Under the pieces are notes generated by a model, which was given only the letters and a program-made list of their open reading frames with translations, was not told the DNA's origin and made no database searches. Shown here piece after piece: positions 1 to 8,987 of a DNA stretch of 64,000 nucleotides. This stretch comes from Canibacter oris (GTDB lineage Bacteria; Actinomycetota; Actinomycetes; Actinomycetales; Microbacteriaceae). The stretch covers positions 1 through 64,000 of the forward strand of contig NZ_JACIFD010000006.1 in assembly GCF_014197205.1 (NCBI RefSeq). The letters are read 5' to 3'. Each line of letters opens with the position of its first letter. Within the stretch, counting starts at the first letter, position 1. A program made the translations under genes and the position numbers.

Positions 1-296
1 AGGCGACGCGCCTCAAACACTTCAAGGATGCGCTCGCCGGCACTGAAGTCGAGCACGAAGGCGAATGATTCGAGCAGCAGGCTGGGGTGCAGGCTGGTGA
101 CGTAGGTGCCGTCACCGCGTTTTACGTCAAGCACTCGCATGGTTGCGAGAGCTTTGATGGCTTCACGCAACGCCGAGCGGGAGATGCCGAAGCGTTCGGC
201 GAGTTCCTGCTCGGGCGGCAAACGATCGCCGGGTGACAGCTCTCCGGCGTGAATCATCGCCTTGATTTTGCTGATTGCCTCGTCTGTGACCGCCAT
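1..296 (-). CDS. GntR-family regulator, FadR-like (C-terminus cut by window edge)
   Basis: The 98 visible N-terminal residues form a winged-helix DNA-binding domain of the GntR family: the PPEQELAERFGISRSALREA segment is the recognition helix region, followed by a wing ending in KRGDGTYV. The residues after it (SFAFVLDFSAGERILEVFEARR) look like the start of a FadR/FCD-type ligand domain, which lies off the window. The gene is 52 nt downstream of deoC on the same strand, so the two probably share a transcript; a link to deoxynucleoside or sugar catabolism is inference from that. The ATG at 296 is the first good start. Family assignment is secure; the ligand is unknown. Confidence 0.85.
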   Translation of the reverse strand, partial: MAVTDEAISKIKAMIHAGELSPGDRLPPEQELAERFGISRSALREAIKALATMRVLDVKRGDGTYVTSLHPSLLLESFAFVLDFSAGERILEVFEARR

Positions 297-348
297 GTTT
301 CGTCTCCCTCAGCCGTGACTGTGCTGTGTTTTGCGGGTGGATCCGCCG

Positions 349-1053
349 CTAGTAGCCGCTACCAGTGTCGGTTGTATTGGTACCCGGGTGTGTCGCATCA
401 GAGGTAGCCGGATCGGCCAGAATGGCTGCCGCCGCGGAAACCCCGAGTCGGGTTGCGCCCGCCGCGATCATTTGCAGTGCTTGCTCACGGGTGCGGATGC
501 CGCCGGAGGCTTTGACCCCGAGCCTAGCCCCAACGGTTTTTGCCATCAACTGCACAGCGTGCACGGTGGCGCCGCCTGCCGGGTGAAATCCGGTTGAGGT
601 TTTCACAAAGTCTGCCCCGGCGCGTTCTGCTGCTTGGCATACTGCAATAATTGCCTCGTCACTGAGCGCAGCGGATTCGATAATGACCTTCAAAACTAGG
701 GGCGCTGGGGCTGCCTGACGCACCGCGAGAATATCGGCGTAAACGCTGTTGTAGTCGCCTGCGACTGCGTCGCCAACGTTAATTACCATATCGATTTCGT
801 CTACGCCACGAGCTGCCAGTTCGGCGGCCTCGGCTGCTTTCACCGCGGAGGTGTGTTTGCCGCTTGGGAAGCCGCACACCGCGGCTAGTTTGAGATTAGC
901 TGGTAGCGTCTGCGGCAACATATTGGGTGAGACGCACACAGCATAGCAGCCAAGCTCCGCCGCCTGCTCTACCAGCTCGGCAACATCTGCCGCGGTGGCT
1001 TCGGGTTTGAGCAGGGTGGCGTCGAGAAACTGGGCGAGCATGTGGTTTTGCAC
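349..1053 (-). CDS. deoC: Deoxyribose-phosphate aldolase
   Basis: Class I aldolase that cleaves 2-deoxyribose-5-phosphate to glyceraldehyde-3-phosphate and acetaldehyde in nucleoside catabolism. The 234-residue length fits the family. The Schiff-base lysine lies in [19 protein letters not shown], and a [10 protein letters not shown] segment follows that fits the phosphate-binding part of the barrel. The start is a GTG at 1053 with a GGAGG ribosome-binding site 7 nt upstream; an internal ATG four codons later is less well placed. The gene is transcribed toward the partial GntR regulator. Identification is firm. Confidence 0.95.
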   Translation of the reverse strand: MQNHMLAQFLDATLLKPEATAADVAELVEQAAELGCYAVCVSPNMLPQTLPANLKLAAVCGFPSGKHTSAVKAAEAAELAARGVDEIDMVINVGDAVAGDYNSVYADILAVRQAAPAPLVLKVIIESAALSDEAIIAVCQAAERAGADFVKTSTGFHPAGGATVHAVQLMAKTVGARLGVKASGGIRTREQALQMIAAGATRLGVSAAAAILADPATSDATHPGTNTTDTGSGY

Positions 1054-1129
1054 GGTGCAACCTCCGGTGGTTAAAAACTGTTATGCGCTCTATTTTACTT
1101 TGGTTTTATTGTCGTAGCCGTTTTGCCGA

Positions 1130-1158
1130 TTGCAAAATAATACCCCTGGGGGTATATT
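1130..1158 (+). promoter_or_regulatory. Promoter of the persulfide-response operon
   Basis: A TTGCAA -35 element (1130-1135) and a TATATT -10 element (1153-1158) are separated by exactly 17 nt. The predicted transcription start falls at or next to the ATG at 1166, so the first gene is probably translated from a leaderless mRNA. Confidence 0.7.
1140..1155. promoter_or_regulatory. CsoR/CstR-type operator palindrome
   Basis: ATACCCC-TG-GGGGTAT is a perfect 7-2-7 inverted repeat lying between the -35 and -10 elements and overlapping the -10. G/C-tract palindromes flanked by AT are typical operators of DUF156 (CsoR/CstR) repressors. Such a regulator is encoded as the last gene of this operon at 3171-3431, so autoregulation is the simple reading. 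Confidence 0.75.
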
Positions 1159-1165
1159 TAAGGGT

Positions 1166-1369
1166 ATGTGTAGACCAGTGAAATGCAAACAGTGTAACAA
1201 GACCACCTGGGCCGGCTGCGGGCAGCACGTTGCTGCAGTGAAGGCCACGGTGCCGGCAGGGCAGTGGTGCACCTGCGGTGCGAAAGCGGGAAAGGGAAGT
1301 GCGGCTGGTGCAGCTGGCGGCGAGAGCGGTGGCTTTGGCGGCTTTTTGAAGAGCCTGTTCGGGCGCTAG
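1166..1369 (+). CDS. Cys-rich small protein with CxxC motifs, putative metal binder
   Basis: This 67-residue protein has cysteines at 2, 7, 10, 18, 35 and 37 (motifs CKQC and CTC), plus His21, followed by a Gly/Ala-rich tail ending in FGGFLKSLFGR. It probably forms a small zinc-ribbon-like fold. Short proteins of this type are widespread in bacteria but I know no defined function. It is the first gene after the CsoR/CstR-type operator and precedes the CoA-disulfide reductase gene, which suggests a part in sulfur or redox stress (inference). I chose the ATG at 1166, which coincides with the predicted transcription start; an in-frame upstream start at 1130 would lie inside the promoter and is unlikely. 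Confidence 0.75.
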   Translation: MCRPVKCKQCNKTTWAGCGQHVAAVKATVPAGQWCTCGAKAGKGSAAGAAGGESGGFGGFLKSLFGR

Positions 1370-1500
1370 AGCGCTGGGAGCTCTCGGCCGTCGCCGTAAA
1401 CACGCCAGCACCAGAGCACCAGAGTGCACGAGCGCAAGAGCGGGTGCGCACGCGACGGCGTGATCCACCCCCACAAAACAAAATTTGAAGCGAGGAAAAG

Positions 1501-3171
1501 ATGACAACCACGATTATTGTTGGCGGAGTCGCCGGCGGTATGTCAACCGCGGCCCGGCTGCGGCGCCGTGACGAAGACATGGAGATTATTGTTTTCGAGG
1601 CGTCCGGTTATGTGTCGTTCGCGAACTGTGGGCTGCCGTACTATGTGGGCGGCGACATCACCGAGCGTGACAGTCTGCTGCTGCAAACCCCCGAGTCGCT
1701 GCGCGCCCGCTTTAACATTGACGTGCGGGTGAATCACACCGTAACCGCGATCGACACCGCCGCGCAAACCGTAACCGTGCAGCACGGTGGCCAAACCAGC
1801 ACCCACCACTATGACCACCTGGTGCTGTCGCCGGGCGCTAAACCACGGCTGCCGGAAATCCCGGGTAAAGAAATGCTGGTGACGCTGCGCACCGTCGAAG
1901 ATGTAGACGCGATTGTGGCGCGACTGACCCCGCAGGTGCGGCGCGCGGTGATTATCGGCGGCGGGTTTATCGGCGTCGAAATGGCAGAAAACCTGGTGCA
2001 GCGCGGGCTCGAGGTCGAGCTAGTGGTGCGTGGGCAGCAGATTTTAACGCAGGCTGACGCTGAAATCGCCGGCGTGATGATGCAGCATCTCAGGCAGCAT
2101 GGGGTGCGGATCACCACCCAAGCAGAAGTCACCGCCGTGACAGATGCCGCGGTGAAGCTTGCCGACGGGCGCAGCCTGCCAGCGGATTTGGTGATTGCCG
2201 CAACCGGCGTGGTGCCGCACACCGAGCTTGCCGCCGCCGCAGGCATTGAACTGGGGCTCGGCGGCGCTATTAAGGTTGACGAAAAAATGCGCACCAGCGC
2301 GGCGAACGTGTATGCGCTGGGTGACGCTACCCAGAAAACAGATTTTGTGTCTGACGAGGCGGCGCTGATTCCGCTCGCGCAGACCGCAAACCGGCACGGC
2401 AGACTGGTGGCAGATATTATTACCGGGCGTGACACGAAAGCGCTTGCGACCCAGGGCACCGCGATTATCGGGGCGTTTGGGATGGCTCTTGCCAGCACCG
2501 GGTGGAGTGAACGGCAGGCGCGCGCGGCAGGGCGTGAAATTCGGGTCGTGCACACCCACTCGCTGTCGCACGCGGGCTACTATCCGGGCGCGCACCAGGT
2601 GCATTTGAAACTGGTTGTAGATGCCGCAACAGACGCGATTCTCGGTGCGCAGGCGGTGGGAATGGACGGCGTCGACAAGCGCATCGACGTCATCGCAACC
2701 GCGATGCGGGCGGGGCTCACCGCGAGCGACCTGGCGGATCTGGAGCTTGCCTACGCGCCGCAGTTTGGCTCGGCGAAAGACGCGGTAAACATCACCGGCA
2801 TGGTCGCTGACAACCAGGCGCAGGGTGAGCAGATGGTGCAGTGGCACGAGCTTGCCGGATACACGGGGCAGCTGATCGACGTACGCTCGCCGGGTGAGCA
2901 TGCGGCCGGCACAATTCCGGGCGCGGTGAGCATGCCGGTTGATACGCTGCGTGAAATTTTGGCGGTGGATCCGGGAGCCGTCGCCGACGGCGCAATCGTG
3001 TTTTGCCAGGTGGGCCTGCGCGGTCACGTCGCCACCACCCTGCTGCGCGAGCACGGGATCAGGGTGCGGAACTTGAGCGGCGGTTACCTCACCTGGTCGC
3101 ACGCCCAGCACGCTGCGTCTGCAGAGCCGGCTGCCGCAGATGCTGCCGCCGCGGAACCGGAGGAAGCATAA
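1501..3171 (+). CDS. cdr: CoA-disulfide reductase with C-terminal rhodanese domain
   Basis: FAD- and NAD(P)H-dependent pyridine nucleotide-disulfide oxidoreductase, 556 residues. The N-terminal dinucleotide fold shows VGGVAGGMSTAARLRRR; the single redox Cys43 sits in SFANCGLPYYVGG, the hallmark of the CoADR/NADH oxidase/persulfide reductase branch. A second dinucleotide motif is IIGGGFIGVEMAENL, and the FAD-binding YALGDAT segment follows. Residues from about 455 form a rhodanese domain with catalytic Cys in FCQVGLRGH. CoADR-rhodanese fusions handle CoA-persulfide or polysulfide. It overlaps the downstream CstR-like gene by one base (TAATG), so the two are co-translated. A Pro/Ala-rich tail ends the protein. 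The exact substrate is inferred. Confidence 0.9.
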   Translation: MTTTIIVGGVAGGMSTAARLRRRDEDMEIIVFEASGYVSFANCGLPYYVGGDITERDSLLLQTPESLRARFNIDVRVNHTVTAIDTAAQTVTVQHGGQTSTHHYDHLVLSPGAKPRLPEIPGKEMLVTLRTVEDVDAIVARLTPQVRRAVIIGGGFIGVEMAENLVQRGLEVELVVRGQQILTQADAEIAGVMMQHLRQHGVRITTQAEVTAVTDAAVKLADGRSLPADLVIAATGVVPHTELAAAAGIELGLGGAIKVDEKMRTSAANVYALGDATQKTDFVSDEAALIPLAQTANRHGRLVADIITGRDTKALATQGTAIIGAFGMALASTGWSERQARAAGREIRVVHTHSLSHAGYYPGAHQVHLKLVVDAATDAILGAQAVGMDGVDKRIDVIATAMRAGLTASDLADLELAYAPQFGSAKDAVNITGMVADNQAQGEQMVQWHELAGYTGQLIDVRSPGEHAAGTIPGAVSMPVDTLREILAVDPGAVADGAIVFCQVGLRGHVATTLLREHGIRVRNLSGGYLTWSHAQHAASAEPAAADAAAAEPEEA

Positions 3172-3431
3172 TGCAGTTGCGCCAGGAGCAGAGCAAAGCG
3201 GCGCTAAACCGCCTGAAACGGGCCCGCGGGCAATTGGATGCGGTGATCCGCATGCTAGAAGAAGGTGAGGAGTGCGAGAAAATCGTGACCCAGCTCGCCG
3301 CGTGCTCAAAAGCAGTTGATAAGGCGGGGTACCAACTGATCGCCGCGGGGCTCAGACAATGCCTCGCCAGCGGCGAAGACACCGCCGAACTCGAAGAGCG
3401 CCTCGAACGCGTGTTCATGAGTTTTAGCTAG
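3171..3431 (+). CDS. cstR: CsoR-family (DUF156) repressor, CstR-like persulfide sensor
   Basis: An 86-residue all-helical DUF156 regulator beginning MQLRQEQSKAALNRLKRARG. In copper-sensing CsoR the ligands are Cys-x(24)-His-x(3)-Cys. Here Cys35 and Cys64 keep the 29-residue spacing but the His position is Gly60, so the copper site is broken while the two thiols used by persulfide-sensing CstR remain. An extra Cys45 is present. With the CoADR-rhodanese gene fused translationally upstream and a matching palindrome in the promoter, this reads as a reactive-sulfur sensor. The start is the ATG overlapping the previous stop, with AGGAAG just upstream. Family is certain; CstR rather than CsoR is a motif-based inference. 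Confidence 0.85.
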   Translation: MQLRQEQSKAALNRLKRARGQLDAVIRMLEEGEECEKIVTQLAACSKAVDKAGYQLIAAGLRQCLASGEDTAELEERLERVFMSFS

Positions 3432-3507
3432 TGCAAAAGCACGTTTTATCCTGATGTATTTTAGTTTGGTCAAATCTGCGGAGTAATATACGCAGCTAGT
3501 CGAGTCG

Positions 3508-3933
3508 TTAAGTATCAGAGTTGTGGCCTGTTGCGCTATCAAAGCGGTCGCGATTGGCGAGTACTTGAGGGAGATTAGTTTCTGCCCAGGTGCGAATCAT
3601 AGTTAAGGGTTCTACAGCGGTAGCTCCCAGAGGTGTTAGCTTATAGTCAACTCGGGGTGGCACGCTGGCGGTAGTGTGTCTTTCTATAAGACCATCCCGC
3701 TCCATTGTGCGGAGAGTTTCTGTTAATACTTTTGGAGAGATCCCTTCCACTTTAGTTTTTAGATCTTTAAACCGCACTGCCTTGCCGTTTGCTAGTACCG
3801 TCACGATTAGTGGTGTCCACCGATTGGTGAGGTGACGTAATACGGTTCGCGACTGGCATGCCAAAGCTAGAGCGTTTGCCGTTTGAGCAGCTGCAACATT
3901 CGGAGTCAAAGCTTCGCCAGAAGATGCCTTCAT
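3508..3933 (-). CDS. HxlR-family winged-helix regulator
   Basis: About 141 residues. The central HxlR domain reads LRHLTNRWTPLIVTVLANGKAVRFKDL, then GISPKVLTETLRTMERDGLIER, the usual HxlR winged helix. One Cys lies in ALACQSRTVL just before the domain; many HxlR proteins (YodB, HypR) sense quinones or oxidants through an N-terminal Cys, which may apply here. The ATG at 3933 has AAGGA 7 nt upstream, better than an in-frame start at 3966. It is divergent from the NAD(P)-binding protein at 4042 and very probably controls it. Base composition is lower in GC than the flanking core genes. Confidence 0.9.
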   Translation of the reverse strand: MKASSGEALTPNVAAAQTANALALACQSRTVLRHLTNRWTPLIVTVLANGKAVRFKDLKTKVEGISPKVLTETLRTMERDGLIERHTTASVPPRVDYKLTPLGATAVEPLTMIRTWAETNLPQVLANRDRFDSATGHNSDT

Positions 3934-3966
3934 GTGAATTTCCTTAAAAAATTTAGAAGCGTCCAA

Positions 3967-4007
3967 TAGTTACCTTGAGGTATCTAGTTACTAATTCATA
4001 CTATAGT
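3967..4007 (+). promoter_or_regulatory. Divergent operator/promoter between the HxlR gene and the NAD(P)-binding gene
   Basis: The palindrome TACCT-TG-AGGTA (3971-3982) overlaps a candidate -35 TTGAGG (3975-3980), 18 nt before a TACTAT -10 (3999-4004) reading toward 4042. TAGTTAC occurs twice with an 18-nt period (3967-3973, 3985-3991). This arrangement suits a dimeric HxlR repressor. Binding is inferred. Confidence 0.55.
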
Positions 4008-4041
4008 GGTGTTCTTTAGAAAACAAACAAAGGAGAAGGAC

Positions 4042-4644
4042 ATGAAGATAGCAGTATTGGGAGCAGCTGGCATGATCGGTAAAGAGATTGTTGCTGAGGC
4101 GAAGCATCGCGGACATGAAGTCTCTGTTTATACTCGCAGTGGAGGCGATGGCGCTGCAGCACTGAATCTATCAGAAACCAAGTCTGTCAGCGCAGTAATC
4201 AGTGACGCAGATGCAACAGTAATTTCAGTGGCGGGTCGTGATAACTACACAGCTCTCCTTGATGCGCACCGAACACTCATTGCTGCAGCTCCAAACGGAC
4301 GTGTATTGATTGTGGGTGGAGCAGGCTCACTTCTACTAGACGGCGTGCGGCTCGTTGATACTCCGCAGTTTCCGGAAATGTATCGTGAAGAGGCACTAAC
4401 ATTGGCGCAGATGCTAGAGGATTACCGGGCGTCGCAGGGAATAGATTGGACTATTATTACGCCTGCGCCGTTGATTGCACCAGGCACAAGAACTGCAGAT
4501 TACCGTACCGCGCTAGATAGTCCAGCTGGTGATTTCGTGTCAACTCAGGATTTTGCGGTTGCAGTTGTTGATGAGATTGAGCTTCCGCGACATCAACGAG
4601 AGCGTTTTACTGTGGCCTCAAAAGACGCTGCAGCGCGAGACTGA
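4042..4644 (+). CDS. NAD(P)-binding Rossmann protein, NmrA/BVR-B-like
   Basis: A 200-residue atypical short-chain dehydrogenase-like protein. The N-terminal nucleotide-binding motif is MKIAVLGAAGMIGKEIVAEAKHRG, and VLIVGGAGSLLLDG follows mid-protein, as in the NAD(P)H-binding NmrA-like and flavin-reductase-like families. It lacks the classical SDR YxxxK pair. The start at 4042 follows AAGGAGAAGGA; upstream in-frame codons lack a ribosome-binding site. Members next to HxlR regulators are often quinone or electrophile reductases. The substrate cannot be told from sequence. Confidence 0.8.
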   Translation: MKIAVLGAAGMIGKEIVAEAKHRGHEVSVYTRSGGDGAAALNLSETKSVSAVISDADATVISVAGRDNYTALLDAHRTLIAAAPNGRVLIVGGAGSLLLDGVRLVDTPQFPEMYREEALTLAQMLEDYRASQGIDWTIITPAPLIAPGTRTADYRTALDSPAGDFVSTQDFAVAVVDEIELPRHQRERFTVASKDAAARD

Positions 4645-4740
4645 AACTATTTTTGCTGTAACTTGATTACTTTAATTAGCAGCTTAAGATACCCAGAGTA
4701 GGTATTATTGTTCTAGATTTCAGGGTTGAAAGGAATCTAG

Positions 4741-5760
4741 ATGCTGCATCAAGTTCCGAACGCAGACTATTATCGCCCGGCGACGCTGCGGGCGCTCGCT
4801 GACCGCCAGGTAAAGCGTAAAAGCGAACTCGTAGCCGCGGTTGCGGTAGAGCTCGGGCTGAGCGAGCAGGCGTTGGCAGAGCGGCTGCCGAGCGGTGAGT
4901 CCCGGCACCAAAACCGGGTCACCTGGGCACTCTCATCGCTTTTGAAAGCGGGGCTGGTGGCGCGGCCGGCGCGCGGCAGGTACGAGATTACCGGTGACGG
5001 GCTGGCGCTTAACGCACGGGGGCTGGAACGCTACAGCGAAACCGACCTGCTGGAGTGGCCTGCCTGGCAGCAGTACTGGGCTGAGGTGCAGCAGCGGCGC
5101 GAGGTGGCGCAAAGCCAGAATGACGAGTTTACTCTCGTGGAGGCGAACGCCACTGCCGCACCGCTGCGTAGCCGTCACAGTGCAATGCCGGGTGGTGCCG
5201 CGGGCCAGGCCACCGAAGACGCTGCAGAGGTGGATCCGCTGGAGCAAATCTCTGAGCTAGTGGCACTCTATAGCCGCGAGGTGGAGACTGAGCTCAGGCG
5301 ACGGCTGCAGGAGGCGAGCCCGAGTTTCTTCGAGAAAGCGGTGCTTGATTTGCTGTGGGCGATGGGTTACGGCGGTAAGCACGGGGCGAGGCAGCTGCTG
5401 GGGCAGTCGGGCGATGGCGGCATCGACGGCATGATCCGCCAAGATGCGCTGGGGCTGAGCAAAGTGTATGTGCAGGCAAAACGGTACGCCGACGACAACA
5501 AGGTGGGCCGGCCCGCGATTCAACAGTTCTTCGGCTCGCTGTCTAGCAGGGGTGCGGATCGGGGCGTGTTCATCACCACCTCAAGTTTTACCGCGGAGGC
5601 GCGGCAAGAAGCCGAAGTGTATGAGCGCACAGGAAAGCGGATCATCCTCATCGACGGGCTGAGCCTCACCCGGTTAATGCTTGAATACCAGGTCGGAGTG
5701 CAGCCCAAAGCCATTCACACCCTCTACGAAGTAGACGACGACTTCTTTGAGGGGGAGTAG
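4741..5760 (+). CDS. mrr: Mrr-type restriction endonuclease (modification-dependent)
   Basis: A 339-residue type IV enzyme. Residues 1-105 form an Mrr_N winged-helix recognition domain; residues about 190-320 are the Mrr catalytic domain of the PD-(D/E)xK fold, with GDGGIDG (Asp229) and QAK (Gln245-x-Lys247), the D-QxK catalytic set of the family. Mrr enzymes cut DNA carrying foreign methylation. Codon usage and GC match the core genome, unlike the AT-rich DpnII-like genes that start 240 nt downstream, so it probably predates them. AAGGA lies 6 nt before the ATG. Coexistence with a GATC adenine methyltransferase means this Mrr must tolerate Gm6ATC. Confidence 0.9.
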   Translation: MLHQVPNADYYRPATLRALADRQVKRKSELVAAVAVELGLSEQALAERLPSGESRHQNRVTWALSSLLKAGLVARPARGRYEITGDGLALNARGLERYSETDLLEWPAWQQYWAEVQQRREVAQSQNDEFTLVEANATAAPLRSRHSAMPGGAAGQATEDAAEVDPLEQISELVALYSREVETELRRRLQEASPSFFEKAVLDLLWAMGYGGKHGARQLLGQSGDGGIDGMIRQDALGLSKVYVQAKRYADDNKVGRPAIQQFFGSLSSRGADRGVFITTSSFTAEARQEAEVYERTGKRIILIDGLSLTRLMLEYQVGVQPKAIHTLYEVDDDFFEGE

Positions 5761-5996
5761 GGTTTTAGAATAAATGGCAAGGTTAAACCTTGGCGGCTGC
5801 GGTTTTAAAGCTTTTTTATGGCTTTTCATGATTCAGAGGAATATAGATATTCACAAACTGAGTCGTTCGAATTGGGGGATTAGAGTTTGACAAAGATGAT
5901 AGGTTGTTGCTCACACCTGTGGGTGGGGCAGTTACAATGTTAGGTATAGATAGCTGCTGCTACTTGTTTCTATAAATATTGCGGACAGTCAGATGA

Positions 5997-6869
<873 letters not shown>

Positions 6870-6882
6870 CACGAAAGCAAAA

Positions 6883-7671
6883 ATGCTGGATTTAGAGTAT
6901 TACTTTAAGCAGCCGCAAGGTTCAGGTTTGATATTGGGAGACGCGTTATCGATTCTTAAATCGTTGGAGCCTGAAAGTGTAGATATGGTTTTTGCTGACC
7001 CTCCGTATTTCCTGAGTGGGGGCACATTTTCTAACAGTGGCGGAAAGATGGTCCCTGTCCACAAAGGGGACTGGGACATTGTGGATTCAGTAGAACATAA
7101 ACATCAATTTAATAGAGAGTGGATAGCGCTAGTAAAGAGAATTTTGAAGCCTAATGGAACCATCTGGATTTCTGGCACCTTACACAATATATATTCTGTG
7201 GGTATGGCGCTGGAACAAGAGGGATTTAAAATTTTAAATAACATTACTTGGCAAAAAACAAACCCCCCACCTAACCTGTCGTGTAGGTATTTTACACATT
7301 CAACAGAGACAATTTTATGGGCGCGAAAAAGCTCTAAAAACGCCAAACATACCTATAACTATTTAGATATGAAGCAACGCAATGGCGGCAAACAAATGAA
7401 AGATGTTTGGCAGGGCCCGTTAACAAAAGCATCTGAAAAGAAACACGGAAAACATCCAACTCAGAAACCAGAATATCTATTGGAACAGATTATTTTGGCC
7501 AGTACCAACCCAGGGGATTTTATTTTGGACCCGTTTGTTGGAAGTGGAACAACGTGTTTGGTGGCAAAAAGGCTAGGTAGAAGATACATTGGAATCGATA
7601 GGGAAAAAGATTTCCTCAATATAGCGATTAAAAGGTTAGAAGAGGCTGATGCAATCATTTCAAACTATTAA
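6883..7671 (+). CDS. dpnA: DpnA-like adenine methyltransferase (second GATC methylase)
   Basis: A beta-class methyltransferase, 262 residues: catalytic DPPY (39-42) in VFADPPYFLSGG precedes the C-terminal HPTQKP and DPFVGSGTT SAM-binding motif. DpnA of the DpnII system methylates GATC in single-stranded DNA, which protects incoming transformed DNA; the same role is inferred. It begins 13 nt after dpnM with only a weak ribosome-binding site, which suggests translational coupling, and its end overlaps the nuclease gene by 23 nt. Confidence 0.92.
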   Translation: MLDLEYYFKQPQGSGLILGDALSILKSLEPESVDMVFADPPYFLSGGTFSNSGGKMVPVHKGDWDIVDSVEHKHQFNREWIALVKRILKPNGTIWISGTLHNIYSVGMALEQEGFKILNNITWQKTNPPPNLSCRYFTHSTETILWARKSSKNAKHTYNYLDMKQRNGGKQMKDVWQGPLTKASEKKHGKHPTQKPEYLLEQIILASTNPGDFILDPFVGSGTTCLVAKRLGRRYIGIDREKDFLNIAIKRLEEADAIISNY

Positions 7672-8569
7672 TTACTCGGAACTGTCAGCCGACGATAAGT
7701 TCCAACTTTTCATGCGCACTCTGGCTACCAGCAACAGAACACCGGAATATTATGTGAACTGGGAAAAAGTAGAGCGTGGTGTTAAAAAATATGAGGTTGG
7801 TCTGAACACACTCAACTATTTAGTGGGAAAACAAGATATTTATCGAGAAGCTTTGGAACTTTTTGAGGATCAGCCTAAACTTTTAGAACTTGTCCCAGTG
7901 CTTTTAGCAACGCGTGATAAATATCTGGATGTTTTAGAATTAGCGGACAACGACACAATGAATTTTTATAGTCTCGATTTTGAAAACATTGATGTCACAA
8001 ACGTTAAAGCATATGTTGATTTTTGTGAAAAATCCGGATTGTTGGCGTTTCTATCACGAACAGTAAAAAAATCGTTGGTTGATTATGTTTACGGTGTTGA
8101 GGCTGGTCTAGATAGTAATGCACGTAAGAATCGTAGCGGTGCGATGATGGAAGCTATCTTAGAAAAAATAGTTTCAGATATTTCAAACGAACTTGGATTC
8201 GAGCATAAGCCACAAGCAACAGCAAAATTCATTCAAGATAAGTGGGGTGTCCATGTTCCAGTGGATAAATCCGAGCGCAGATTTGATGAAGCCGTATATG
8301 ACCCAAAAACCAGCAGATTATGGTTATTCGAGACAAATTATTACGGAGGAGGGGGCTCCAAGCTGAAGGCTGTTGCAGGAGAGTTTGCAAATCTTAACAA
8401 TTTCATCGCGTCTTCACCAGACGATGTAACTTTTGTTTGGGTTACTGACGGTAAAGGATGGAACACTGCAAGGCTCCCACTAAATGAGGCATTTGGAAAG
8501 ATTGATAATATTTACAACCTGGATATGTTGAATCAAGGAGTTCTCAGAAGTTTGTTTGCAAAATTTTAA
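7649..8569 (+). CDS. dpnC: DpnII-like type II restriction endonuclease (GATC)
   Basis: 306 residues, slightly longer than DpnII. I recognise DpnII family blocks: GLNTLNYLVG, LVDYVYGVEAGLDSNARKNR and NYYGGGGSKLKA. The catalytic PD-(D/E)xK-like residues are probably Asp213 (RRFDEAVYD) and Glu228-x-Asn230 (LWLFETNYYG), matching DpnII RFDF and IEVNFY. It should cut unmethylated GATC. The ATG at 7649 lies inside dpnA with AGAGG only 3 nt upstream, so expression probably depends on dpnA translation, a sensible order in which methylation comes first. All domains appear intact, so the system looks functional. Confidence 0.92.
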   Translation: MQSFQTINYSELSADDKFQLFMRTLATSNRTPEYYVNWEKVERGVKKYEVGLNTLNYLVGKQDIYREALELFEDQPKLLELVPVLLATRDKYLDVLELADNDTMNFYSLDFENIDVTNVKAYVDFCEKSGLLAFLSRTVKKSLVDYVYGVEAGLDSNARKNRSGAMMEAILEKIVSDISNELGFEHKPQATAKFIQDKWGVHVPVDKSERRFDEAVYDPKTSRLWLFETNYYGGGGSKLKAVAGEFANLNNFIASSPDDVTFVWVTDGKGWNTARLPLNEAFGKIDNIYNLDMLNQGVLRSLFAKF

Positions 8570-8987
8570 GTTTTGCTAATATATATGATTTGTAAAATTT
8601 TAATTGGTATAGAGTTGGAGGTTGAGGGTTCTAATTCGTAGGCAGTACTTGCTCCCTTTGAGAAAATAGACGACTTTGTACGTACAGTAAGAATCAACGT
8701 TAGGGTAAGTGCAACAGAAAATTTCTGTTCAAAATAATCTTAAGTCTTTGGTGTATTGCTTTATCGGTTTGCGCCGATAATGATGCTACGAAACTTGTTT
8801 AGAAGTAGTATTTTCGTGCAGATGAGTATTGTTCTCAGCCGGTGTCGTCTGTATACAGCTCCCGATTACACCTTGGTTATTTTTTCTAAGGTTTGGAAAT
8901 AAGGAGCTCACTTTTGTATAAGTTAGTTACAGGGTTTTACCTTAGGAGCTTCCTAGCGCTTTGTAAGCCTGAAACAAGAGACCTGAC
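8570..8987. other. AT-rich spacer without a recognisable gene
   Basis: About 420 nt between the convergent dpnC and membrane-protein genes. I see no credible coding frame: the one plus-strand frame from 8893 runs antisense into the next gene and has no family features. No strong terminator hairpin or tRNA is visible. Confidence 0.6.

Noticed and set aside
3003-3170. Upstream extension of the CstR-like gene
   Set aside because: The extension lies inside the rhodanese domain in another frame; the ATG at 3171 gives the normal DUF156 length.
2044-3309. 421-codon frame antisense to the CoA-disulfide reductase
   Set aside because: Shadow of GC-rich codon bias; the plus-strand gene has complete FAD, redox-Cys and rhodanese motifs.
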